Assembly (NCBI RefSeq): GCF_030271535.1
Contig: NZ_JASCXJ010000017.1
Location: 62,001-126,000, forward strand
DNA from: Nocardiopsis sp. ATB16-24
GTDB taxonomy: Bacteria > Actinomycetota > Actinomycetes > Streptosporangiales > Streptosporangiaceae
Length of the DNA stretch: 64,000 bases
Direction of reading: 5' to 3'
Positions 46,236 to 54,694 of the stretch are shown in pieces (position 1 is the first letter of the stretch; every line of letters starts with the position of its first letter). The notes beneath the pieces were generated by a model. That model was given only the letters and a program-made list of their open reading frames with translations. It searched no databases and was not told the DNA's origin. The position numbers were made by a program, and so were the translations under genes.

Positions 46236-48269
46236 CTACTCGTCGCCCTTGGCGACCAGGGTGAGCACGTCGTAGGTGGCCACCGTCTGGCCGTCCTGGT
46301 CGGTCACCAGGGCGTCCCACCGCACCTCTCCGTAGTCGGCGTTGGTGCGCGGGGTGATCTGCTTGGCGGTCAGGGTGACCCGGATGGTGGTGTCCTCCTT
46401 CACCGGCGTGAGGAAACGCAGGTTGTCCACACCGAAGTTGGCGAGCACCGGACCCGGGTTCGGCTCCACGAACAGGCCCGCGGCCAGTGACACCACCAGG
46501 TAGCCGTGCGCCACGATCCCGCCGAACAACGGGTTGGCGGCGGCGGCCTCCTCGTCGGTGTGCGCGTAGAACGTGTCACCGGTGAACTCGGAGAAGTGGT
46601 CGATGTCGGCGCGGGTGATGGTGCGCTCCGCGGACTGGATGGTGTCGCCGATCCGCAGCTGGGAGAGGTCCTTGCGGAACGGGTGCACCTCCTCGACGGT
46701 GCGCTTCGACCCCGTGGTCCAGTGACCGGTGATCGCGGTGACCATGTCCGGGGAGGCCTGCACGGCGGTGCGCTGCATGTGGTGCTTGACGCCCCGCACA
46801 CCGCCGAGCTCCTCACCGCCGCCGGCGCGACCCGGACCACCGTGCACCAGGACGGGAAGCGGTGATCCGTGGCCGGTGGACTCCTTGGCGTCGTCCCGGT
46901 TGAGCACCAGGATGCGCCCGTGCCAGGGCGCCAGGCCCAGGACGACCTCGCGCGCCACGTCGGGGTCGTTGGTGACCACCGAGCCGACCAGGCTTCCGCT
47001 GCCGCGCGCGGCCAGCTCCACGGCCTCGGCGACACCGTCGTAGGTGATCACGGTGCTGACCGGGCCGAAGGCCTCCACCTCGTGGGGTTCCCGGGCGTCG
47101 GAGCCGGCGCGCAGCAGGATCGGTGACATGAACGCGCCGGACTCGGCGTCGGCGCCGACGACCTCCACGTTCTCGGGGTCGCCGTAGACGATCTCGCTGG
47201 TGGAGCTCAGCGCCTTGACGGCCTTGCGGACCTCCTCGCGCTGGTCGAGCGAGACCAGGGCGCCCATCCGCGTCTCCGGGTGGTCGGCCGCGCCCACCAC
47301 CACCTTGGACAGACGGTCGGTGAGGGCACCGATGACGGCGTCGGCCTTCTGCTCGGGCACGATGATCCGGCGGATGGCGGTGCACTTCTGTCCGGCCTTG
47401 ACGGTCATCTCGGTGACGACCTGTTTGACGAACAGCTCGAACTCGGGGTCCTCCTCGGACACGTCCGGGCCCAGGATCGAGCAGTTGAGGGAGTCGGCCT
47501 CGACGTTGAGCTGGACGCCGCCGCTGACCACGTTCGGGTGGTTGCGCAGGATGGCGCCGGTGGCGGCGGAGCCGGTGAAGCCCACGATGTCCTGCGGCCC
47601 CAGGCCGTCGAGGAGCCCCTTGTGGCTGCCGACGAGAAGCTGGAGGGAACCCTCGGGCAGGAGCCCCGACTCGACCATCCGCCGCACGACCGCGACGGTG
47701 AGGTAGGCGGTCTGCCCGGCGGGCTTGACGATGCTCGGCATCCCGGCGAGGAAGGCCGGAGCGAACTTCTCCAGCATGCCCCACACGGGGAAGTTGAAGG
47801 CGTTGATCTGCACGGCCACCCCCGGACGGGACGTGTACACGTGCTGACCGACGAAGGTGCCCTGCTTGCCGAGGGGCTCCAGGGGGCCGTCCAGGATGAC
47901 GGTGGAGTTGGGCAGCTCACGGCGACCCTTGCTGGAGAAGCTGAAGAGGGTGCCGAAGCCGCCGTCCACGTCCACGGCGGTGTCACGCTTGGTCGCACCG
48001 GTCCGGTACGAGAGCGCGTAGAACTCCTCCTTGTGCTCCATCAGGTGCTTGGCGACCTCCTTGAGGAGGTTGGCCCGCTGGTGGAAGGTGAGCGCGCGCA
48101 GCGCGGGCCCGCCGACACGGCGTGCGTAGTCCACCATCCCGGCGATGTCGGGGCCGTTCGCCGAGACGCGGGCGACGGTCTCGCCGGTGTTCGCGTCGGC
48201 GAGGGGCGTGCCTTCGTCCGCAGGGGTGAACCACGCACCCTGGGCGTAGCTCTGCAGTGTTTCCGACAC
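46236..48269 (-). CDS. paaZ: PaaZ, bifunctional oxepin-CoA hydrolase / semialdehyde dehydrogenase
   Basis: A 677-aa fusion of the phenylacetate pathway. The N-terminal aldehyde dehydrogenase (about 1-520) has Glu257 in VEADSLNC and nucleophile Cys296 in GQKCTAIRR. The C-terminal MaoC-type hydratase (about 530-677) has Asp565 and His570 in GDTFYAHTD. It opens the oxepin-CoA ring and oxidises the aldehyde in the cytoplasm. GTG 48269 has a GAGGAGAGG site. No other paa gene is in the window. A near-perfect TetR-type operator lies 45 nt upstream. Confidence 0.93.
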   Translation of the reverse strand: MSETLQSYAQGAWFTPADEGTPLADANTGETVARVSANGPDIAGMVDYARRVGGPALRALTFHQRANLLKEVAKHLMEHKEEFYALSYRTGATKRDTAVDVDGGFGTLFSFSSKGRRELPNSTVILDGPLEPLGKQGTFVGQHVYTSRPGVAVQINAFNFPVWGMLEKFAPAFLAGMPSIVKPAGQTAYLTVAVVRRMVESGLLPEGSLQLLVGSHKGLLDGLGPQDIVGFTGSAATGAILRNHPNVVSGGVQLNVEADSLNCSILGPDVSEEDPEFELFVKQVVTEMTVKAGQKCTAIRRIIVPEQKADAVIGALTDRLSKVVVGAADHPETRMGALVSLDQREEVRKAVKALSSTSEIVYGDPENVEVVGADAESGAFMSPILLRAGSDAREPHEVEAFGPVSTVITYDGVAEAVELAARGSGSLVGSVVTNDPDVAREVVLGLAPWHGRILVLNRDDAKESTGHGSPLPVLVHGGPGRAGGGEELGGVRGVKHHMQRTAVQASPDMVTAITGHWTTGSKRTVEEVHPFRKDLSQLRIGDTIQSAERTITRADIDHFSEFTGDTFYAHTDEEAAAANPLFGGIVAHGYLVVSLAAGLFVEPNPGPVLANFGVDNLRFLTPVKEDTTIRVTLTAKQITPRTNADYGEVRWDALVTDQDGQTVATYDVLTLVAKGDE

Positions 48270-48313
48270 CTGACGGTCCTCTCCTCGGATGGTCGGTCTC
48301 TTGCCGAACAGTA

Positions 48314-48335
48314 TTACAGACCGATCGGTCAGTAA
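48314..48335. promoter_or_regulatory. TetR-type (PaaR-like) operator upstream of paaZ
   Basis: The perfect 12-bp palindrome GACCGATCGGTC (48319-48330) is framed by TTAC on the left and GTAA on the right, giving a 22-nt near-perfect dyad in the position of the paaZ promoter. GACCGNNCGGTC dyads are typical of TetR-family repressors, including those of phenylacetate catabolism. Confidence 0.75.
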
Positions 48336-48500
48336 ATAGTGCCTGGAGGGGGGAACCCGCTTCCACCTGCGTTTTTCACGTCAGAAGGCCGTGTGCGACC
48401 CTCTCGCTCCCTCCCGGCGGGCAGGAGCCCGCGACCCGCGCCGTCCGCACACGCGGGGAGGGGTGGGGCCCTCCCCGCGCGTCGACGACCGGTCGCGGGG

Positions 48501-48522
48501 GTCGACAAGTCGATTTGTCGAC
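48501..48522. terminator. GTCGAC hairpin after the YbaK-like gene
   Basis: GTCGACAA-N6-TTGTCGAC is a perfect 8-bp stem located 33 nt past the stop of the minus-strand ybaK-like gene. It belongs to the GTCGAC hairpin family. Confidence 0.6.
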
Positions 48523-48554
48523 ATTGGTCGGCGAGTCACGTCGTGGCCGGGGCG

Positions 48555-49073
48555 CTACCGGGCCAGAGCCAGGACCTCCGCCCCGGGAAGGCCGGCGAGC
48601 AGCTTGCCGGGGACCAGGAGCTTGGAGCGGCGTACCCCGCTTCCCACGACCACCTCGTCCTCGGCCACGACCGCCTCGTCCACCAGGACGGGCCAGTCCC
48701 CCGGCAGGCCGAACGGTGTGATGCCGCCGTACTCCATGCCGGTCAGCCCGGTGGCCTCCTCCATGGGAGCGAAGGAGGCCTTGCGGGCTCCCAGGTGGCG
48801 GCGGACGACGCCGTTGACGTCCGCACGCCGGGTGGCCGGCACCACGCAGGCCGCGTAGGACACCTCACCGCCGCGCCTGGCCGCGACCACCACGCAGTTC
48901 GCGCTCGTGCTCAGGGGCATGCCGTACCGCTGGCAGAAGGCGGCCGTGTCCGCCAGGGCGGGATCGATCTCCGCCACCCGTGCCTCGTCGATTCCCCGTA
49001 CCGCCGTGAGCACCGGCTCGGCCAACAGTTCCGGGTGCAGGTCCGCACGCACCCAGTTCAGTTCACCGGACAT
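48555..49073 (-). CDS. YbaK/EbsC-family aminoacyl-tRNA deacylase-like protein
   Basis: The 172-aa protein has a YbaK/ProX editing-domain pattern: ADTAAFCQRYGMPLSTSANCVVV, YAACVVPATRRADVNGVVRRHLGARKASFAP, then GMEYGGITPFGLP. VRRHLGARKASF includes the conserved Lys of YbaK proteins. Such proteins hydrolyse mischarged Cys- or Ala-tRNA in trans. ATG 49073 is preferred to the longer frame. It is divergent from the pseudokinase gene. Confidence 0.88.
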   Translation of the reverse strand: MSGELNWVRADLHPELLAEPVLTAVRGIDEARVAEIDPALADTAAFCQRYGMPLSTSANCVVVAARRGGEVSYAACVVPATRRADVNGVVRRHLGARKASFAPMEEATGLTGMEYGGITPFGLPGDWPVLVDEAVVAEDEVVVGSGVRRSKLLVPGKLLAGLPGAEVLALAR

Positions 49074-49305
49074 GGCATACCTCGCTGTCGTCGAAGGAGG
49101 GAAGGTCTCCCCGCGAAGGCGCGGAGGAGGGGTGTGTCTCCAGGCTAGAGGCCGTGTGCCCGACCTTCGTGCATCGTCGCAGGCCGTTGGAGGTTCACAC
49201 GGAGCGCGCAACGTTTCGGTCCCAGGGGCGCTGCGAGTTGGTCCTAGCGGTCGCCCCTGTCCATATTCGGCCTGATAGCGGGCGATGTGCGAGGAAGCTG
49301 CGGCA

Positions 49306-49311
49306 TAGAAT
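49306..49311 (+). promoter_or_regulatory. Possible -10 element of a leaderless transcript
   Basis: TAGAAT lies 7 nt before the pseudokinase ATG, and no Shine-Dalgarno sequence is present. This fits a leaderless mRNA starting at or next to the ATG, common in actinobacteria. No good -35 is seen. Confidence 0.45.
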
Positions 49312-49318
49312 CCGTCAC

Positions 49319-51175
49319 ATGGAGACCCCCACTCCCGATCCCCTCTTCGGTATCACGCTGCATGAGCGTTACATTCTCGGCAAGCGGCTCCGCAGCGGCG
49401 CCTCGGGGACCGTCCACGTCGCACACGACCTCGAAGCCGACCGGACCGTCACGGTCACGGTCCTGCACCCGTGGCTGGTGAACGACCACGGCGCGGTGCA
49501 CGCGTTCCTCGGTCGTGCCCAGACACTGGAGGACCTCGACCACGTGGGGCTCGCCAGGGTCCTCGGCCACGGTCGGGACGGCGACCACGTGTACGCGGTC
49601 ACCGAGTACACGCAGGGGGAGACGCTCGCCGAGGCCTTGGGCGGAGGGGAGTTGCGCTACCCGCCGCACGCGGCGCTGGCCATCGTGGCCGGGATCCTCA
49701 CCGCCCTCGACACCGCGCACGACGCGGGCGTCGTCCACGGAGACCTGGGCCTGGACAAGGTGGTCGTGGCCGGTGGGGGAACGGTGCGGGTCATCGGATT
49801 CCCCCTGCTCTTCGACGAGGAGGAGGACGAGGGGCCCGAGACGCGCACCGACGTGGGCGCCGTGGGGCGGCTCCTGTACACCCTGATGACGGGTGCGGCC
49901 GTCGACCCGGACACCCACCCCCTGCGACCGTCGTCCGTCCTGCCCGGCCTGCCGCCGGACCTGGACATGCTGGTGGCCAACGCCACCGACCCCAACCCGC
50001 GCTACCGCCCCCGGGACGCGGGCCAGTACCTCACCGTGGTCGAGCAGGTGCTGCGGTCGCTTCCCGGAACCTCCACCGAACCCACCGACGACGACACCAG
50101 GCCGATCCCGATCGTCTCCGTCGCCCCGAGCGTTCCCCCCGGACAGGAGGGTCCGCCGGTCCCGTGGTGGCGGCGTGTCCCCGTGCTCCTCGGCGCGGGA
50201 ATCCTGGTCATGGCGCTGTTCGCCGCCGGGTGGGCGCTCATGCCCGAGAAGGCCGTCGCACTGCCCGACGTCGTGGGGATCTCCACCGAGGAGGCGGAGG
50301 AATACCTGACGGCCCTCGAACTGGACCTGGTGGTGCACTTCGAGGAGACCTACGACGACGCCGTGGCACCCGGCTCGGTCGCCGAGAGCACGCCCTCGCC
50401 CGGAAGCGCCGTGGAGCGAGGGGCCGAGGTTCTTCTGTGGGTCTCCGCGGGACCCCGGTTCGTCGCGATCCCCGACGTGGTCGGAGGCACCGAGAACGAC
50501 GCCCGCGACATGCTGCGCGAGGCCGGCTTCACCGACATCGAGGTCGTCCAGGAACACTCGGCGGAGGAACCGCCGGGCACGGTGCTGTCCTCCGAACCCG
50601 CCGTGGGCGAGGAGGGCGACCGTGAGGAACCGGTCGTCCTGCGCGTGAGCGAGGGCGTCATCGTCCCCACCCTGGTGGGAATGTCCCAGGAGGACGCCGT
50701 CAAGGCGCTCACCGGCCTCGGCCTGACGGTGGAGACCACCGAGGACCACCACGACACCGTGCCGGTGGGTGAGGTGAGCGGACAGACACCCGAACCCGGC
50801 ACGATCCTGCCCGAGGAGGGCGCCGTCACCCTCACGGTGTCCCTCGGGCCCGCGCCGGAGGAGGAAGAGGAGGAAGAGGAGGAGGAAGCCGAGGACACGA
50901 CCGAGGAGGAGTCCTCTCCCACCGAGGACGACCGTGGCGACGGTGGCGGCCGTGGTGGTGGCCGTGGTGGCGATCACGGCGAGGGGGACGGTGGTGGCCG
51001 CGGCGACAGGGAGGCGAACTCCTGCGGAGTCCCCGAGTGGGACCCGGGAACCACCTATGACCGGGGCGACCGGGTGCGGTACCAGGGCCGCGAGTACGAG
51101 GCGCGCTGGTGGATCCAGGGCTATCCGCCGAGCGGCAGCGAGTGGGGCGTGTGGGAGGACAAGGGCCGCTGTTGA
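49319..51175 (+). CDS. PASTA-domain pseudokinase with a C-terminal chitin-binding (CBM5/12) module
   Basis: A 618-aa single-pass membrane protein. Residues 18-245 follow the PknB kinase fold, but catalytic residues are gone: the VAVK lysine is Thr47, HRDxKxxN is HGDLGLDK (140-147) and DFG is GFP (160-162). TM is at about 287-307. Outside are three PASTA repeats (about 312-383, 385-450 and 452-518, e.g. LPDVVGISTEEAEEYL, IPTLVGMSQEDAVKAL-like starts). A poly-Glu and Gly/Arg/Asp linker follows, then a CBM5/12-type chitin-binding module at 569-618 (WDPGTTYDRGDRVRYQGREY, ARWWIQG, WGVWEDKG). PASTA repeats bind muropeptides or beta-lactams. Fusion to a chitin/GlcNAc-type binder is unusual. Confidence 0.88.
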   Translation: METPTPDPLFGITLHERYILGKRLRSGASGTVHVAHDLEADRTVTVTVLHPWLVNDHGAVHAFLGRAQTLEDLDHVGLARVLGHGRDGDHVYAVTEYTQGETLAEALGGGELRYPPHAALAIVAGILTALDTAHDAGVVHGDLGLDKVVVAGGGTVRVIGFPLLFDEEEDEGPETRTDVGAVGRLLYTLMTGAAVDPDTHPLRPSSVLPGLPPDLDMLVANATDPNPRYRPRDAGQYLTVVEQVLRSLPGTSTEPTDDDTRPIPIVSVAPSVPPGQEGPPVPWWRRVPVLLGAGILVMALFAAGWALMPEKAVALPDVVGISTEEAEEYLTALELDLVVHFEETYDDAVAPGSVAESTPSPGSAVERGAEVLLWVSAGPRFVAIPDVVGGTENDARDMLREAGFTDIEVVQEHSAEEPPGTVLSSEPAVGEEGDREEPVVLRVSEGVIVPTLVGMSQEDAVKALTGLGLTVETTEDHHDTVPVGEVSGQTPEPGTILPEEGAVTLTVSLGPAPEEEEEEEEEEAEDTTEEESSPTEDDRGDGGGRGGGRGGDHGEGDGGGRGDREANSCGVPEWDPGTTYDRGDRVRYQGREYEARWWIQGYPPSGSEWGVWEDKGRC

Positions 51176-51214
51176 GGACCCCCGCTCGTCGGACCCGCGT
51201 GTTAGCGTCTTCCT

Positions 51215-52075
51215 GTGGACCGACACCCGCGGCGGTGGGACTTCGCCCTCGCTCCGCCGCACAGTGCTCCGGGAGTCGTCTCGATGGTCGGCTACCGGGG
51301 CCTGCACGTGCCCGAGAGTCTGCACCGAGGCCTGCCCTCCTCCTCCCTGACCTTCATCGTGGCCCTGGACGAGGGGGTCGAGGCCGCCGACACGGGGGAG
51401 GCCCTGGCCAAGGCCCGCCCGAACCCACTGGTCCTGGGCGGACTCCACCTGCGGGCCGGCCACATCCGACAGCGGACCGGCCAGGCCGGTGTGCAGATCG
51501 CGGTGCATCCCCTGGCCTCCCGCGCGCTCTTCGGAACGCCCAGCGCCGAACTCGACGTGAGCGACTACGACGGCACCGGCCTGCTGGGACGTCGGGCCCT
51601 GGAACTGCACGAGCGACTGACCGGCGTCGACGGATGGCGCGAGGCCTTCGCCCTGGTCCGCGCCTACCTCGTCGAGCGCTACGGTGACCGTGGCGGCGCG
51701 GGCCCCCGTCCGGAGGTCGCCCACGCCTGGCACCTGCTGCAACGCGGCAGGGGACGCGCCTCCGTGGACTCCCTCGCCCGCACCGTCGGGCTGAGCCCCC
51801 GCCACCTGGGAACGCTCTTCCGACGGGAGGTCGGGCGCTCGCCCAAGACCGTGGCGACGCTGATGCGCTTCGAGCACGCCACGACGCGCATCGCCCACGA
51901 CGTCCGACTGCGCGGCCGTACCGATTTGGCCCTGGTCGCCGCGGACACCGGGTACAGCGACCAGGCCCACCTGAGCCACGAGTTCGTCCGCTTCGCCGGA
52001 GTCCCACCGCGGACATGGCCGGCCGAGGAGTTCCGAAACATACAAGACGGCGGCCACGCGCTCTCAGCAGACTGA
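51215..52075 (+). CDS. AraC-family transcriptional regulator
   Basis: A 286-aa protein. The N-terminal sensor-like part (about 1-165) is of unknown ligand. The C-terminal double HTH reads ASVDSLARTVGLSPRHLGTLFRREVG and DLALVAADTGYSDQAHLSHEFVRFAGVPP, the AraC signature. The start GTG 51215 is tentative; a later GTG (VSMVGYRG) is possible. It is followed after 4 nt by a VOC gene, a common AraC/VOC pairing. Confidence 0.9.
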   Translation: MDRHPRRWDFALAPPHSAPGVVSMVGYRGLHVPESLHRGLPSSSLTFIVALDEGVEAADTGEALAKARPNPLVLGGLHLRAGHIRQRTGQAGVQIAVHPLASRALFGTPSAELDVSDYDGTGLLGRRALELHERLTGVDGWREAFALVRAYLVERYGDRGGAGPRPEVAHAWHLLQRGRGRASVDSLARTVGLSPRHLGTLFRREVGRSPKTVATLMRFEHATTRIAHDVRLRGRTDLALVAADTGYSDQAHLSHEFVRFAGVPPRTWPAEEFRNIQDGGHALSAD

Positions 52076-52079
52076 GGAC

Positions 52080-52478
52080 ATGACCACCAACGATCCCACG
52101 ATCTGGGTGACACTACAGGCCGACGACGCTCCCGCGCTGATCGACTACTACGTCGACACCTTCGGGTTCGTCCTCACCACACGCCATGACATGGACGACG
52201 GAGCGGTCGCCCACTCCGAACTCCGGTGGCCCGAGGGCTCCGGCGGTGTCATGCTCGGCAGCCACCGACCCGGAGGGGGGTGGTCCCGCGAGCCGGGCAC
52301 GGCCGGCACCTACGTGGTCACCTCCGATCCCCAGGCCCTGTACGCAAGGGTCGTGGACAGGGGCGCCGACGTCGTCCGGCCACTCGACAGGACCGACTAC
52401 GGAGCCCGCGAGTTCTCGGTGCGCGACCCCGAGGGCAACCTGTGGTCGTTCGGTGACTACACGGGAGAACCCCTGTGA
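52080..52478 (+). CDS. VOC-family protein paired with an AraC regulator
   Basis: The 132-aa single VOC fold starts PTIWVTLQADDAPALIDYYVDTFGF. REFSVRDPEGNLWSFGDY is the classical glyoxalase-like end with its metal-ligand Glu. It begins 4 nt after the AraC gene, so the regulator probably controls or is controlled with it. Substrate unknown. Confidence 0.9.
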   Translation: MTTNDPTIWVTLQADDAPALIDYYVDTFGFVLTTRHDMDDGAVAHSELRWPEGSGGVMLGSHRPGGGWSREPGTAGTYVVTSDPQALYARVVDRGADVVRPLDRTDYGAREFSVRDPEGNLWSFGDYTGEPL

Positions 52479-52705
52479 CGGAACAGGACTCCTCGGTGAC
52501 CGATCCGAGGTGCCGGGGCGGCGGGCGGCGCCCCGGCACACCTCTTCGACCACGCGTGTGGGTTCCGCGTACACCGATTCGGGACTGAATGTATGTGGCC
52601 ACTACATGTGAAATAGATCATTCGAGTCCTACCTTCAGATCGGCACCCCATCCCCCGGCTCGGGCGGTTGCGTCGCACAGGCGGGTGCAGATCTGGAGGA
52701 GAAAA

Positions 52706-53881
52706 ATGCGTAAGGTCCCCTTGACCGCCGCCTCCTGCGCGGTCGTCCTCGCGATGACCGCCTGCGGAAGTCCCGGCGACGCCGCGGGGGGAGGCGAGGA
52801 CGCGCCCGTCAAGGTCGGTATCGTCTACTCCGCCTCCGGTCCGCTGGCCACCTACGGCGAGCAGTACAAGCAGGGCTTCGAGGCCGGCCTCGACTACGCC
52901 ACGGGCGGGTCCATGGAGGTCGACGGCCGTCCCATCGAGGTCGAGTACATGGACGACGCCGGAGACCCCACCAAGGCGGTGTCCGCCACCCGGGACCTCA
53001 TCGGCACCGGCCACGACATCATCGCCGGATCCACCGCTTCCGGTATCGCCGTCCAGGTCGCCCCGCTCGCCGAGCAGAACGACATCCTCTTCATCTCGGG
53101 CCCCGCCGCGACCGATGCCATCACCGGGATCAACGACCACACCTTCCGCTCGGGACGCCAGACCTACCAGGACATCCTCACCGCGGGCACCTTCATGGAC
53201 GACCCCGCGGGCGCCGAGGTCGTGGTCTTCGCCCAGCAGAACGCCTTCGGGCAGGACAACGTCGCCGCCGTCACCGAGGTCCTCGAAAGCGAGGGCGCCA
53301 GTGTCGACAGCGTCCTGGCCCCGCCGGACACCACCGACCTGACCCCCTTCGCCGAGCAGGTCAGCCAGGCCGACGCCGACCTGGTCTTCGTCGCCTGGGC
53401 GGGCGAGACCGCCTCCGCGATGTGGCAGTCCCTGGACCAGCAGGGCATCCTCGACTCCACCGAGGTCGTCACCGGCCTGGACATCAAGCCGTCCTACCCG
53501 ATCTTCGGTGAGGCCGGGGAGCGCATCTCCTTCCTCTCCCACTACTTCGACGGCGCCTCCGACACCGCGGTCGCCGAGATCATGAAGGACAGCGTGGAGG
53601 CCGCCGGCGGTAGCGTCGACCTCTTCACACCCGACGGCTTCACCGCCGCGCAGATGGTCGTGCACGCCGCCTCCGCCGGGGACGACGTCCAGGACCGCAT
53701 CAGCGCCCTGGAGGGTTGGACCTTCGAGGGGGTCAAGGGCGAGATCACCATTCGCGCCGAGGACCACGCGCTCATCCAGCCCATGTACCAGGTCGAACTG
53801 ATCGGCCAGGGCGAGGAGGCCCACCCCGAACTGGTCGCGGAGATCCCCGCCGCCGACGTCGAACCCACGGTCGCGGAGTAA
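52706..53881 (+). CDS. Liv-type ABC transporter substrate-binding lipoprotein
   Basis: A 391-aa lipoprotein. Signal peptide with lipobox AMTAC, Cys20, then the type-I periplasmic fold of the branched-chain amino acid family (VKVGIVYSASGPLATYGEQ; DDAGDPTKAVSATRDLI; FISGPAATDAIT). A GGAGGAG site precedes ATG 52706. The 227-nt upstream gap holds ATGT-N7-ACAT at 52593-52607. It heads a six-gene plus-strand operon. Liv-type binders also take short-chain acids and amides; linkage to hydroxybutyrate genes suggests such a ligand (inference). Confidence 0.88.
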   Translation: MRKVPLTAASCAVVLAMTACGSPGDAAGGGEDAPVKVGIVYSASGPLATYGEQYKQGFEAGLDYATGGSMEVDGRPIEVEYMDDAGDPTKAVSATRDLIGTGHDIIAGSTASGIAVQVAPLAEQNDILFISGPAATDAITGINDHTFRSGRQTYQDILTAGTFMDDPAGAEVVVFAQQNAFGQDNVAAVTEVLESEGASVDSVLAPPDTTDLTPFAEQVSQADADLVFVAWAGETASAMWQSLDQQGILDSTEVVTGLDIKPSYPIFGEAGERISFLSHYFDGASDTAVAEIMKDSVEAAGGSVDLFTPDGFTAAQMVVHAASAGDDVQDRISALEGWTFEGVKGEITIRAEDHALIQPMYQVELIGQGEEAHPELVAEIPAADVEPTVAE

Positions 53882-53884
53882 TCC

Positions 53885-54694
53885 ATGGCCACCGAAGCCA
53901 CGAAGGCCGCGGCAGGCACCGGGGCGGCGCACACGCCCGCCCCGGGGGCCACCCCGGTACTGGCCCTGAAGAACCTGAGCTGGTCGGTCGGCGGAGCGGT
54001 CATCGTCGACGGGATCACCATGGACGTGGACGAGGGGGAGTTCGTCGCCCTCATCGGCCCCAACGGCGCGGGCAAGACCTCCCTGTTCAACCTGGTGTCC
54101 GGCCTGACCCGTCCCACCGGCGGCGACGTCCACCTCGCCGGCACCGACATCACCCGGTACGCGCCCCACCGTCGCGCACGGCTCGGCATGGGCCGCACCT
54201 TCCAGACCTCCAGCGTCTTCGCCGACCTCACCGTGGGAGCCAACGTCGGCCTGGCCGTCCAGGCGCGCACCGGCGAGTCCCGCCGTTTCTGGCGCCGGGC
54301 CACCCCCGACGGCGGCGCCGAGGCCACCGCGGCCCTGGAACTGGTGCGGCTCTCCCACCGGACGGAGGTCCTCGCCGGAGACCTGTCCCACGGCGACAAG
54401 CGCAAGCTCGAACTCGCCCTCCTCCTGGCCCGCCGCCCCCGCCTGATCCTCCTCGACGAACCCATGGCGGGGGTCAGCGCCGGGGAGATCGGCGAGCTCA
54501 CCACAGTCATCAGGGACGTGCACCGCGAACAGGGTTGCACCGTCCTCATGGTCGAACACCACATGGAGGTGCTCCTCGACATGGCCGACCGGCTGGCCGT
54601 GATGCACCACGGCGCGCTACTGGCCTTCACCGACCCCGAATCGGCCATGGCCGACCCCGAGGTGCAGGCCGCCTACCTCGGAGACGGAGCGTGA
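53885..54694 (+). CDS. Liv-type ABC transporter ATPase (LivG-like)
   Basis: A 269-aa ATPase. Walker A is GPNGAGKTSLFN, the Q-loop region GMGRTFQTSSVF, the signature LSHGDKRKLELA (a His replaces the usual G, as in some LivG proteins), Walker B LILLDEPMAGVS and the switch His in VEHHMEVL. The first 25 residues are a low-complexity extension. It pairs with the LivF-like ATPase, whose start overlaps by 4 nt. Confidence 0.92.
   Translation: MATEATKAAAGTGAAHTPAPGATPVLALKNLSWSVGGAVIVDGITMDVDEGEFVALIGPNGAGKTSLFNLVSGLTRPTGGDVHLAGTDITRYAPHRRARLGMGRTFQTSSVFADLTVGANVGLAVQARTGESRRFWRRATPDGGAEATAALELVRLSHRTEVLAGDLSHGDKRKLELALLLARRPRLILLDEPMAGVSAGEIGELTTVIRDVHREQGCTVLMVEHHMEVLLDMADRLAVMHHGALLAFTDPESAMADPEVQAAYLGDGA

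Noticed and set aside
48371-48386. Second parS-like site (GTTTTTCACGTCAGAAG)
   Set aside because: The right arm has two mismatches in the core (CACGTCAGAA), so it is not a credible ParB site.
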